The notes below the pieces were generated by a model. That model made no database searches, was not told the DNA's origin, and was given only the letters and a program-made list of their open reading frames with translations. Below, piece by piece: positions 13,173 through 20,186 of a stretch of DNA of 24,768 nucleotides (positions within the stretch are counted from its first letter, which is position 1; each line of letters begins with the position of its first letter). Origin of the DNA: CAYQDF01 sp964416175 (GTDB lineage Bacteria; Chloroflexota; Anaerolineae; Anaerolineales; UBA4823). The stretch covers positions 1 to 24,768 of the forward strand of contig CAYQDF010000043.1 of NCBI GenBank assembly GCA_964416175.1, written 5' to 3'. Both the position numbers and the translations under genes were made by a program.

Positions 13173-15365
13173 TCAAGGGCCTGGAGGAACCCCGGGCGGT
13201 GGACCGCCTCCGGGTTTGTCCTTGTCCTTGCCTTTTCCAGGACCATCCTCCTCCCCACCGGATGGCGGGGCGGGCGGTTCATCCTGTTCCGCGTACCACT
13301 GCATGATCTGCCCCCATCCCATTCCCGATTCTCGCAGGCCGAAAACCTCCTCGACCGGGACGCCGTACTGCACGCTCAAACCATAAGCGAGGTCGATCTC
13401 CCCGAACCCAAAGCGCTTGCAGAACCAGCCCATGATCTCTTCATAAGAGACGCCGTATTTCTGCGCCAGGTTCATGCCCTTGGGGTGCGGGATTGCGCCA
13501 ACGCAGAAATCCACGATGGGGGTCGAAGTCGGAAGAGGGGTCAGCGTCACAGTCGGGGTGATGCTCTCCGGGGGAGTAATCGTCACCGTGCCCGTTGCGG
13601 TCGGCGTTGGCGTCTCAGAGGCAGCCGGGGTGAGGGATGGAGTCAACGTCACCGTCGGGGTCGCTGTTGGCTGTTCGTCGCACCGCTTTCCCAGGGTGAT
13701 TGTGTATCTTGCCCGGCCAGGTCGAGGATCATTTCCCTCCTGGGCGATAAACACCCGCAGAGTCGCCCTGGCATTCTGTGGAGCAGACAGCCAGGTGTCC
13801 TTCATCAGGATCTGCACCTCGAAATTTACCTGTTCGCCTGGCTGGATGATCTCCCAGCCGTCAGGGTTCAAAAGGACCAGGTCAAAATATTCCTCGCCGT
13901 GGGTGAGTTCGAATCCGAGCAACACGGACGATGCAGCATCTTCAGGGCGCCGGGCGCTGTTTTCCAGACTGCCACCCACAGCGTAGTTCAAATCGGCGGA
14001 ACAGGCCTGGATGACCTGCCGTTTGGGTTCAAAGGAAAGCTTCGGTCTGCCATCCTCATCAGGAAGGGGGGGCGGTGGGGGTTCATCCCCATCGGATTCC
14101 AGGGAATCGATCCGCGAAGCCAGCCAGGTTCCGTCGTCGAGGATCTGAAACGCCACCCGGACCGCCATTCCCGGTTCGATGCCGTCCTCGATCACGGTGT
14201 TCGCATCGATAAGGAGTGTGATCCCGCCTACTGTCCATCGGCTATCGGTGATCGACTCGACGATGCCAGTGAACGCGCCGGCCTGATCGCCGGTCAGCGC
14301 CGGCTGGACAATATCCGCCACCCATTGAGAATCTTCCAGGATCCGTCCTTCGACCATGATCAGGTCCCCAATCTCGGGGCTGCCGATCAGCAGAGTATCC
14401 TCAGTGACGGTGAATGTGACCCCCGCTGCGACCCAGGTGTCCCCTTCGATGGCGGTCAGCTCGCCCTGGATCACGAACAGATAGGATGGCTCCGAGAGCA
14501 GACCAGTCGGGCGGGCGTACAAACCCTGTCCTGGCTCCAGGGTAGCAGACCTTCCATCGCTGTTCACCTGTACCCTGCCGGTATCGACTTTAAACAGCGA
14601 CTCGCCGCTCTCTTCGACGAGGACCTCAAATGCAGTCCCGTGGACCGTCGCGCTGCCAGAAGGAGTAAACACCACATAGGAGCTGTCTCGGCCGCGTAGA
14701 GGGTTCACCACATGCACCGTATCGCCAGCATTCTGCTGGATGGCCACGTTCAGCGCCTTTCCCCAGCCTCCCTTGACCTGTGCCAGTGTAAGATCCGTGT
14801 TGGGCTGCATCGTGATCCGGCTCCCGTCAAAGAACACCAGCGTCACCGAAGAATTTTCTCCACTGCGAATGCGTTGTCCAGCGCCGATCCGGTGCCCGTT
14901 TGAGACCAGCTTCCACCCATCCAGGACAGATGGATCGGCAACTTCGATCCGCCCGACGGCATCGGTCAGGGTGGCTGCTTGGGCGCCAGGCGGTCCCAAG
15001 AGCCAGATCCCGGCCCCTGCCGCGACAACGACCAGGCAGAGAAAAACCAGCGCCATCCCGGCCAGAGCCGGCGCCAGCGCCCAGTTCAGTCGAAAACCCT
15101 GGAACCAGGCGCCTTTGCGCTTGCGACTCTGGTGATTCCGCGCCCGGGCGGCCGCCAGGACCTTCTCCCGGCTGGCCGTTTTACTCTCTCCTGATGGTTG
15201 AGGGTGCGGCATCTCACGGATAGCCCTTGCCAGATACACAAGGTCCGCGATATCCGTTGAGTTCCCTTTGAACTCTGCTCTCAAGGCGTCAGGCGAAGCG
15301 CCCCCCTCCAGCTGGCGCAGTTTGCGTTCTAACCGTTCATCTAAATCAGACATTAAATCAGACAT
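13173..15365 (-). CDS. Membrane-anchored sigma-factor partner (putative anti-sigma) with FecR and DUF5666-type domains
   Basis: The 730-residue protein has a cytoplasmic N-terminus of about 95 residues (DERLERKLRQLEGG..., basic at its end), one membrane helix near 98-123, then an outside part. It shows a FecR-like domain (about 145-275; VSNGHRIGAGQRIRSGENSSV, GTAFEVLVEE, KVDTGRVQVN), DUF5666-like repeats (about 300-425; GIVESITDSRWTVGG), a beta-rich segment, a Thr-Pro-rich linker (about 565-617), and a C-terminal pair of YGVxxEE...GxGxGxI repeats (about 636-692) with a Pro/Gly/Lys tail. It overlaps the ECF sigma gene by 8 nt (ATGTCTGA), with GGGAGG 6 nt before the ATG. The anti-sigma role is inferred from coupling and topology; no zinc (ZAS) motif is visible. 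Confidence 0.85.
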   Translation of the reverse strand: MSDLMSDLDERLERKLRQLEGGASPDALRAEFKGNSTDIADLVYLARAIREMPHPQPSGESKTASREKVLAAARARNHQSRKRKGAWFQGFRLNWALAPALAGMALVFLCLVVVAAGAGIWLLGPPGAQAATLTDAVGRIEVADPSVLDGWKLVSNGHRIGAGQRIRSGENSSVTLVFFDGSRITMQPNTDLTLAQVKGGWGKALNVAIQQNAGDTVHVVNPLRGRDSSYVVFTPSGSATVHGTAFEVLVEESGESLFKVDTGRVQVNSDGRSATLEPGQGLYARPTGLLSEPSYLFVIQGELTAIEGDTWVAAGVTFTVTEDTLLIGSPEIGDLIMVEGRILEDSQWVADIVQPALTGDQAGAFTGIVESITDSRWTVGGITLLIDANTVIEDGIEPGMAVRVAFQILDDGTWLASRIDSLESDGDEPPPPPLPDEDGRPKLSFEPKRQVIQACSADLNYAVGGSLENSARRPEDAASSVLLGFELTHGEEYFDLVLLNPDGWEIIQPGEQVNFEVQILMKDTWLSAPQNARATLRVFIAQEGNDPRPGRARYTITLGKRCDEQPTATPTVTLTPSLTPAASETPTPTATGTVTITPPESITPTVTLTPLPTSTPIVDFCVGAIPHPKGMNLAQKYGVSYEEIMGWFCKRFGFGEIDLAYGLSVQYGVPVEEVFGLRESGMGWGQIMQWYAEQDEPPAPPSGGEEDGPGKGKDKDKPGGGPPPGVPPGP
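15342..15365 (-). repeat. Tandem 12-nt duplication at the start of the sigma-partner gene
   Basis: The minus strand reads ATGTCTGATTTA twice in a row, so the protein begins MSDLMSDL. Only the first ATG has GGGAGG at proper spacing (6 nt); the second would have 18 nt. The first ATG is therefore the likely start, with the second as a possible weak alternative. Confidence 0.85.
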
Positions 15366-15912
15366 GAACAACCTCCCATTCGGTCAGGATCTCACGCAAG
15401 GCGCTCAGCGCCCGGCGCTGAAGTCCTTTTACAGCATCTTCGCTCTTGTGAAGCATGATCGCGACTTCAGCCAGCGGCAAGGCAACCACGAAGCGCAGGA
15501 TCACGACTTCTCGCTGGTTCTCCGGCAGGAGCGCGAGCGCGTTGGATAATTTGGTGATTGTCAACCCCAATTCCAGGTTTTCCTGCGGATCGTTCCCTTC
15601 AGCCGGGATGTTCTCCAAGAGCCGCAGATCCTGCCGGAGAGACGCTCGCCGGAAATGATCGATCGCAAGATTGCGCGCGATCTGAAAAACCCATGCCCTG
15701 ACGGAAACAGGGCCGGCTTTGTAGCCCGGCAGCGCTCCAATCAGGCGCAGGAAAACCTCCGAAGCGAGATCTTCCGCGGTGGCGCGGTCACCGACGCGAT
15801 AATACAGATAGCGATACACCGCGTCATAGTGCTTCTCGAAGAGATCTTCCACGCTCAATCCGGGTGCAGTCCCCGTCTGCACCGAAGTCGTTGATCTAAG
15901 ATCCTCAATCAT
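15358..15912 (-). CDS. ECF-type RNA polymerase sigma factor
   Basis: The 184-residue protein has a sigma-2 region (about 23-90; LFEKHYDAVYRYLYYRVGDRATAEDLASEVFLRL, then VRAWVFQIARNLAIDHFRR) and a sigma-4 region (about 125-178; LALLPENQREVVILRFVVALPLAEVA...KSEDAVKGLQRRALSALRE) with the helix-turn-helix, separated by a short linker. There is no sigma-3 region, as expected for the extracytoplasmic function class. It would direct RNA polymerase to a small regulon when released from its membrane partner, encoded immediately downstream with an 8-nt overlap. Upstream (about 15983-15996) lies a motif also found before the second sigma gene, a candidate autoregulated promoter element. Its trigger is unknown. 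Confidence 0.95.
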   Translation of the reverse strand: MIEDLRSTTSVQTGTAPGLSVEDLFEKHYDAVYRYLYYRVGDRATAEDLASEVFLRLIGALPGYKAGPVSVRAWVFQIARNLAIDHFRRASLRQDLRLLENIPAEGNDPQENLELGLTITKLSNALALLPENQREVVILRFVVALPLAEVAIMLHKSEDAVKGLQRRALSALREILTEWEVVHV

Positions 15913-15982
15913 AATTCAACACCGTTCTGCACCCTTAATAACGAAAAGATGCACATTTAGAGTCGCATTTTGAATAGGAAAT

Positions 15983-15996
15983 TTGTACCTTTTTTA
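15983..15996 (-). promoter_or_regulatory. Candidate ECF promoter element upstream of the first sigma gene
   Basis: The minus strand reads TAAAAAAGGTACAA here, about 71-84 nt before the sigma start. The second sigma gene carries TAAAAAGGTGCAA at 20099-20111. A shared AAAAAGGTRCAA element upstream of both genes fits the -35 region of an ECF-type, self-activated promoter. The comparison is by eye. Confidence 0.35.
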
Positions 15997-16070
15997 ATAA
16001 CAGGAGTTACCCAGTTCAGAAGAAATTGTAAGTCCTAATTAACCTGAATTCGAGATAAAACAAACCAGCG

Positions 16071-16200
16071 CGCTGAGCGGAGCGGCGGGCATCCCCTCAG
16101 TACCCTCGGGACATGTCTGAGCGGAACAGTGGCAAAGTCCCGAGTTTGCGAGGGAGTAGTCGAAGAACCGCCGCCGCGCAGTCGAAGTGGCGGATATCCC
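16071..16200. repeat. GC-rich palindromic interspersed repeat, first element
   Basis: This segment starts CGCTGAGCGGAGCGGCGGGC and ends with CCGCCGCGCAGTCGAAG TGGCGG. It contains CTCGGGAC (16105-16112) matching GTCCCGAG (16137-16144) and GCGGCGG/CCGCCGC arms. The CTGAGCGGAG and CAGTCGAAG words resemble extragenic repeats scattered in many Chloroflexi genomes. Only one copy is in the window, so calling it interspersed is an inference. Confidence 0.45.
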
Positions 16201-16260
16201 GAATTGACGTTAAATTAGTCTCCCTGCTCTGTTGCAAGGAGTTGGAAAACTAAAACGTTA

Positions 16261-16350
16261 TGTGTCATTGCGAACCGCCGGAGGCGGTGAAGCAATCTCC
16301 TGGCTGGTTTGGAGACTGCTTCGGCGGCTGCGTCGCCTCGCAGTGACACA
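16261..16350. repeat. REP/MITE-like palindromic element
   Basis: TGTGTCATTGCGA (16261-16273) and TCGCAGTGACACA (16338-16350) are inverted arms with one mismatch. The inner GAAGCAATCTCC pairs with GGAGACTGCTTC, also with one mismatch. The 90-bp unit matches the widespread extragenic palindrome of the form TGTCATTGCGA...GAAGCAATCTC...TCGCAATGACA. It is flanked by 9-nt inverted sequences TGTTGCAAG (16230-16238) and CTTGCAACA (16361-16369). No transposase is encoded here. Confidence 0.8.
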
Positions 16351-16374
16351 ATAAACTATGCTTGCAACAAAGCA

Positions 16375-16402
16375 AGTCCCTCCCCATACCTGGGGAGGGA
16401 CT
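16375..16402. repeat. Perfect 11-bp palindrome, third repeat element
   Basis: AGTCCCTCCCC (16375-16385) and GGGGAGGGACT (16392-16402) flank a 6-nt loop. With the following TCTAAAGGGGGGTGAGGTGG it resembles another common extragenic hairpin family. It lies about 50 nt past the stop of the GT-C gene on the minus strand and might also help end its transcript, but no T-run follows. Confidence 0.7.
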
Positions 16403-16450
16403 CTAAAGGGGGGTGAGGTGGGAGGAAGGAAATAACAGCAAGCCTGTAAG

Positions 16451-18040
16451 CTAGGGAGTAACTTGAAAGATAACAGCTTCCTCATCCTGATACACTCTGC
16501 GAATGTCTGGATCTCGCTCAGCCTGTTCTATGAAATCCGTGTGGTCCAGGTCTGAAAAAATGAACTCTGCGCCGAACACACCCGCAATGGCTTCAGAGGG
16601 CAGTTCCACATCCCCCTGTGTAATTTCCACCCACTTATCGTAAAGTTGTCCATTGTAAAACGACAGATAGGTTGGATCCAGGCCAACCAGGTAAGTGTTA
16701 TGCGTGTTGTAATAGAACAACCGGGTGAAATCGTCCCAGTCCGTCTGGAATACACGCGATCCAGGCGGTGTGTGTTCCACCAGCCAGTGCGCAGCCGCTG
16801 AATAAAGCCCAGAAGGTTTCGAATCCTGGATCGATGCCCTGGCGTTCTCGGATGTCGCTAAGAATCCCGGGATCAGGAAAGCCATCAAGATCACCGCTGG
16901 CAGCCAGCCGTGGATCGTCCTGGTAAATGTCAGCGAGCCCAGGGAGCTGCCGTTGCCCTTCATCGCGGCTGACGGCTCGCCATTTGGGGGAGAAATCAGG
17001 GGTCTCCAGGCGAAGGCTGCAAATATCAAGGTGAATGCCGGGAAATACTCGACAAAGCGGCGCGATTGAAACAGCATCAGCCCGAAGAGCAGGGACAGAA
17101 TCAACGCGGTCGCCGTTTGAGTATCCATGCGACGCTCTCTCAACCCCAGCCCGATGATCCCGGCCGCGAAAGCGACCAGCGCCAGGGGGGAATTCTCCAA
17201 GAGCTGGCCAGTGTCATACGGATACCACTCGTTGCCTACCCGCACTGAAGTCGTATCCGTCAGCTTCGGAAGGATATGGCGGATTGCAAAGACAATATTG
17301 TCCGGAAAATAGGGGTTGATGATCATCCCCAACCCCACACCGGCGCCGGCATACAGGACAGGCTGAAAATCCAGCTTCTTCTCGATGATCCAGACTGAAA
17401 ACACATAGGCAGCGGCGGTGACGACGATGAGCGGAAATGCATCGTAAAGCCAGACGTAGAGAAACGAAAGGGGCGCCAGCCATTTGTATCTGCGGCTGAA
17501 CATCAGGAACAGGCCGAGGACCAGGACGGCCATGGAAAGCGATTGGGCGCGCACCATACTCATCCGATAAATGAATGCTCCGGAGATCGCCAGCAGGCCC
17601 AGCGCCCAAAGACCTGCAAGAGGGATTCGCTGGCTTCGCAGCAGCGCCCAGACGCTCGTGAAAGCCAGACTGGCGAACAGCACGGAGGCCCACTTGGCTC
17701 CCAGGATGAGGTCTCCAAGAGTAAAGGGGAGCAGCACGATATGATAGAGGAAGTGATGATCGTAAAACTCACGCGGGTTCAGGATCGTCAGGGGCAGCCA
17801 TGGAAATTCCGGTCGAAACCCTTCCCGCTGCATGATCTCCGCGAAGCGGATGTGGTAGTACCCATCGTTGCCGACCAGATCAGGACTGGTGAACTGGATT
17901 TGCGCCATCCAGGCGAAGAACAAACCGAACAAGGCGAAGCCGGAGAGCCCGATCGCCAGGCTGCGGTTTGCGGAGAGGCGCCGCCGCCACGCCTGCGTCC
18001 GCCACAGATTTTCGACCAGGATGGGTGAGTCGCTCGCCAC
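16451..18040 (-). CDS. Polytopic membrane glycosyltransferase-like protein (GT-C / STT3-like)
   Basis: The 529-residue protein has a first membrane helix near 29-46, then an outside loop with NDGYYHIRFAEIM, the DXYYH form seen in STT3/oligosaccharyltransferase and other GT-C enzymes, and a second loop with REFYDHHFLYH. About ten further helices follow to residue 400. The C-terminal soluble part has VFQTDWDDFTRLFYYNT and YLVGLDPTYLSFYNG, reminiscent of the WD-containing region in STT3-like proteins. This suggests transfer of a lipid-linked sugar or glycan at the outer face of the membrane. The start is a GTG at 18038-18040 with a weak ribosome-binding site and a GC-rich hairpin 18 nt upstream. 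It sits between two ECF sigma modules on the same strand. The exact substrate is unknown. Confidence 0.75.
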   Translation of the reverse strand: MASDSPILVENLWRTQAWRRRLSANRSLAIGLSGFALFGLFFAWMAQIQFTSPDLVGNDGYYHIRFAEIMQREGFRPEFPWLPLTILNPREFYDHHFLYHIVLLPFTLGDLILGAKWASVLFASLAFTSVWALLRSQRIPLAGLWALGLLAISGAFIYRMSMVRAQSLSMAVLVLGLFLMFSRRYKWLAPLSFLYVWLYDAFPLIVVTAAAYVFSVWIIEKKLDFQPVLYAGAGVGLGMIINPYFPDNIVFAIRHILPKLTDTTSVRVGNEWYPYDTGQLLENSPLALVAFAAGIIGLGLRERRMDTQTATALILSLLFGLMLFQSRRFVEYFPAFTLIFAAFAWRPLISPPNGEPSAAMKGNGSSLGSLTFTRTIHGWLPAVILMAFLIPGFLATSENARASIQDSKPSGLYSAAAHWLVEHTPPGSRVFQTDWDDFTRLFYYNTHNTYLVGLDPTYLSFYNGQLYDKWVEITQGDVELPSEAIAGVFGAEFIFSDLDHTDFIEQAERDPDIRRVYQDEEAVIFQVTP

Positions 18041-18058
18041 TGCTGCTTCAGCCTGTCC

Positions 18059-18090
18059 GGCAGCCGGCGTGGTTCTCCCCGCCGGCTGCC
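18059..18090. repeat. GC-rich hairpin between the sigma-partner gene and the GT-C gene
   Basis: GGCAGCCGGCG (18059-18069) pairs perfectly with CGCCGGCTGCC (18080-18090) around a 10-nt loop. In minus-strand mRNA it lies 90 nt after the stop of the DUF5667-type gene and 18 nt before the GT-C start. It may act as a terminator or limit ribosome access. No U-tract follows on the minus strand. Confidence 0.6.
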
Positions 18091-18179
18091 CGGAACACTT
18101 TTAATTCACAACATCGGATGGAACCACTTCAAACCTGCCTGCCAGCCTCGAGAGCAACGACAACAGATCGTCGGGCGCT

Positions 18180-19449
18180 TCAATCATTGTCATTGTCGTC
18201 CCCGCCGCTGCCATCGTTGTCATTTCCATTGTCGTTGGCGTTATCGTTATCGTTACCGTTGTCATCGCCGTTGTCGTTGGCATTGTCGTCATTGTCGTTG
18301 GCATTGTCATCAGCGTTGTCGTTGCCATTGTCGTCATTGTCGTTGGCGTTGTCATCGCCGTTGTCGTTNNNNNNNNNNNNNNNNNNNNNNNNNNNNNNNN
18401 NNNNNNNNNNNNNNNNNNNNNNNNNNNNNNNNNNNNNNNNNNNNNNNNNNNNNNNNNNNNNNNNNNNNGTTGTCGTTGCCATTGTCGTCATTGTCGTTGG
18501 CATTGTCATCGCCGTTGTCGTTGTCATCCCCGCCGATATCGCCGTCGAAAAGCTCGATCTCTCTGGCGGTCAGCGATCCATCACTGCCGAGCACTGCGTG
18601 GACCTTCACCTGGTCCCCTACGCTGATGCTGCCCTTGATCTCGGTCGCCGGGATGATGTTGATCGTCTGACCGGAGACGATCCAGGCGGTGTCTGCGATC
18701 GATTCAACCACGCCAACGATCTCGTTCTCTTCGCCAGCGCTGGTCTGAGAGACATGGAGCGCCCGCTCGACCGCCGGCCGGATCGCATCCGGGACGCCGG
18801 CCAGCACTTCTTTCAAGACCAGGGCGTACGATAGTAATTTGTTTGTTATCTGGTTGCTGAGCAGAAGCCCGCGCTCGGTGTCGCCAGCCATGACCGTTTC
18901 CAGGGCGCTGATCGCCCGCTGAATGTACGCTTCGAACTCGCTGGAAGCCATTTCGACATCGCTGTACCGGCCCTGGCGGACCAGCTCAGCCATCTCATCC
19001 AGGCGCCGCTGGGCAAACGCCAGGTGAAGCTGGGCCTGGTCGTAGGCGTCGCGGGCCAGGATGACCCTGGTCTGTTCCAGGCTGGTTTTGACAGAGTACA
19101 GGGCATCCCCCGGCAAGGCTGATTGGGCAGCAAATGCCGTCGCTCCAACGCCGCCAAAGAGCAGCACCAGGATCGTAATTATTGCAGCCGCTGTTGTGAA
19201 TGCAAATCGTTTTGTTCGAGGGTTCACAGGTGATTTCTCCTTATGGTTTTTTCTCGAGATAAACCACCCGATGCCCCATGGGAAGGGAGACCGGGTTTTA
19301 TACTCAGGGATTGAATCAATTTCGTTTAAGAACCTTTGTCGACCCATCTCGGCTGCATGCGCGTCACGTTCCGGAGTCGGTCTGAGCACTTCGAGCTTCC
19401 GCAACAGCCGGGGATCCATTTCTCGTTCCTGTCCGTTCATCTCAGTCAT
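18180..19449 (-). CDS. Membrane protein with DUF5667 and DUF5666-type domains and an Asp/Asn repeat tail (sigma partner; interrupted by assembly gap)
   Basis: The protein has a cytoplasmic N-terminus (MDPRLLRKLEVLRPTPERDA), one membrane helix near 83-106, then SALPGDALYSVKTSLEQTRVIL, the hallmark of DUF5667, followed by a helical domain to about 235. A DUF5666-like domain (VGVVESIADTAWIVSGQTINI) spans about 243-301. The rest is an acidic tail of GDDNANDNDDNGNDN repeats that enters 100 N and reappears beyond, ending DDNDND-stop at 18180. The frames on the two sides agree only if the true gap is a multiple of three, so 100 N is a placeholder. I chose the ATG at 19447-19449: GAGG lies 6 nt upstream and it overlaps the sigma stop as ATGACTGA. 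An ATG at 19464 is the alternative. The anti-sigma role is inferred. Confidence 0.85.
18188..18530 (-). repeat. Coding tandem repeat (Asp/Asn-rich), spanning the assembly gap
   Basis: The minus strand cycles through AACGACAATGACGACAATGG-like units, coding D, N, G and A only (GDDNANDNDDNGNDN and variants, roughly 15 residues per unit). It occurs on both sides of the gap. The repeat is the likely reason the assembly broke here. Confidence 0.9.
18369..18468. other. Assembly gap (100 N)
   Basis: Exactly 100 N interrupt the Asp/Asn repeat. The reading frame mismatch across it shows that the number of missing bases is not 100. Confidence 0.98.
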
Positions 19450-19996
19450 GGCGAACCTCGTCATCTTGTCCGATCAGCAGCTGGCGCAAGGTGTTCAAAG
19501 CCCGGTACTGTAAGGCCCGGGTGGCTTCCGTCGATTTGCCGAGGACTTCGGCAATCTCGGCATGGGACCAGTCTTCGAGGAAGCGGAAGTGGATCACTTG
19601 CTGCTGGTCCGCTGGCAGCTTCAGGAGGGCTTTCCGGACCTGTTCCCGCTCAAATTCTTCGATAATGATTTGTGAGGGGCTATCCATCTCACCATCCTTG
19701 AGATCATGTTCGAGTGGTAACGTTGAATCCGAATTCCTGCGGTAGTGGTCAGTGATCCAGTTATGTGCCATCCGGTACAGGTAGGCCCGGACATTCGCAT
19801 TCGGGCCGCCTCCTTTACGGACTGCCTGCAGGAACCTGCTGAAGGTCTCCGCCACGCAATCCTCGGCAAGCTGGCTGTCCCCAAGCAGGCGCACGGCATA
19901 GCGGTACAGAGCCGGGCTTTGCTCTTCATAGATGTGGATCAGGTCTTCTTTCGTAAAAGGCCTGGTTTCAGCCAGAAGCATTGTTGTGGTGTTCAT
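19442..19996 (-). CDS. ECF-type RNA polymerase sigma factor (second)
   Basis: The 184-residue protein has a sigma-2 region (about 15-90; IYEEQSPALYRYAVRLLGDSQLAEDCVAETFSRFLQ, then VRAYLYRMAHNWITDHYRR) and a sigma-4 region (about 120-175; LLKLPADQQQVIHFRFLEDWSHAEIAEVLGKSTEATRALQYRALNTLRQLL). It is paralogous to the other ECF factor in the window, with the same length and domain plan. I chose the ATG at 19994-19996 because AGGA lies 8 nt before it; the ATG at 20003-20005 has its purine tract directly adjacent. Its stop overlaps the DUF5667-type gene by 8 nt. A motif like that of the first sigma gene lies 103-115 nt upstream. Confidence 0.95.
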   Translation of the reverse strand: MNTTTMLLAETRPFTKEDLIHIYEEQSPALYRYAVRLLGDSQLAEDCVAETFSRFLQAVRKGGGPNANVRAYLYRMAHNWITDHYRRNSDSTLPLEHDLKDGEMDSPSQIIIEEFEREQVRKALLKLPADQQQVIHFRFLEDWSHAEIAEVLGKSTEATRALQYRALNTLRQLLIGQDDEVRHD

Positions 19997-20098
19997 GTGT
20001 CTCATCCTATATGACGGTGCAGAGCAAATAATGTGACGATTCAGACAGGATTACTTGAATATCGGAACATCTTCACGTGACCCGGAACCTGGAAAAAG

Positions 20099-20111
20099 TT
20101 GCACCTTTTTA
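20099..20111 (-). promoter_or_regulatory. Candidate ECF promoter element upstream of the second sigma gene
   Basis: The minus strand reads TAAAAAGGTGCAA followed by CTTTTTCC, about 103-115 nt before the sigma start. It parallels TAAAAAAGGTACAA upstream of the first sigma gene, and both are followed by T-rich sequence and CC. A self-regulated ECF promoter is inferred, not shown. Confidence 0.35.
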
Positions 20112-20135
20112 CCTCGATTCCCGTTTTTCAGCAAT

Positions 20136-20163
20136 ATGACCTTGGGCCCAGGTAAGATATAAT
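20136..20163 (+). promoter_or_regulatory. Candidate sigma-70 promoter of the YwiC-like gene
   Basis: ATGACC (20136-20141, four of six to TTGACA) and a perfect TATAAT (20158-20163) are 16 nt apart. The start point would leave a leader of about 17 nt before the ATG, with no clear Shine-Dalgarno sequence. Confidence 0.5.
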
Positions 20164-20186
20164 TTCCGAGTAGTGACGGCGCCCTG

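Larger units (their letters stand above)
15913..16450. other. 538-nt non-coding region rich in palindromic repeats
   Basis: The part next to the sigma gene (15913-16060) is AT-rich and promoter-like, with TTGTACCTTTTTTA at 15983-15996. The rest (16071-16402) is a mosaic of three palindromic repeat elements. I found no convincing gene; the 75-codon minus-strand frame at 16258-16485 is built from the repeats. Confidence 0.7.

Noticed and set aside
12975..14699. Long plus-strand open frame (574 codons)
   Set aside because: It is antisense to the FecR/DUF5666 gene and overlaps the end of the dehydrogenase; its composition is that of a shadow frame in GC-rich DNA and it matches no family.
16258..16485. 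75-codon minus-strand frame in the repeat region
   Set aside because: It consists of the palindromic repeats and the tail of the GT-C gene and shows no protein-like pattern.
18180..18530. CRISPR-like regular repeat
   Set aside because: Units are contiguous variants coding Asp/Asn without unique spacers, and they continue the reading frame of a gene.
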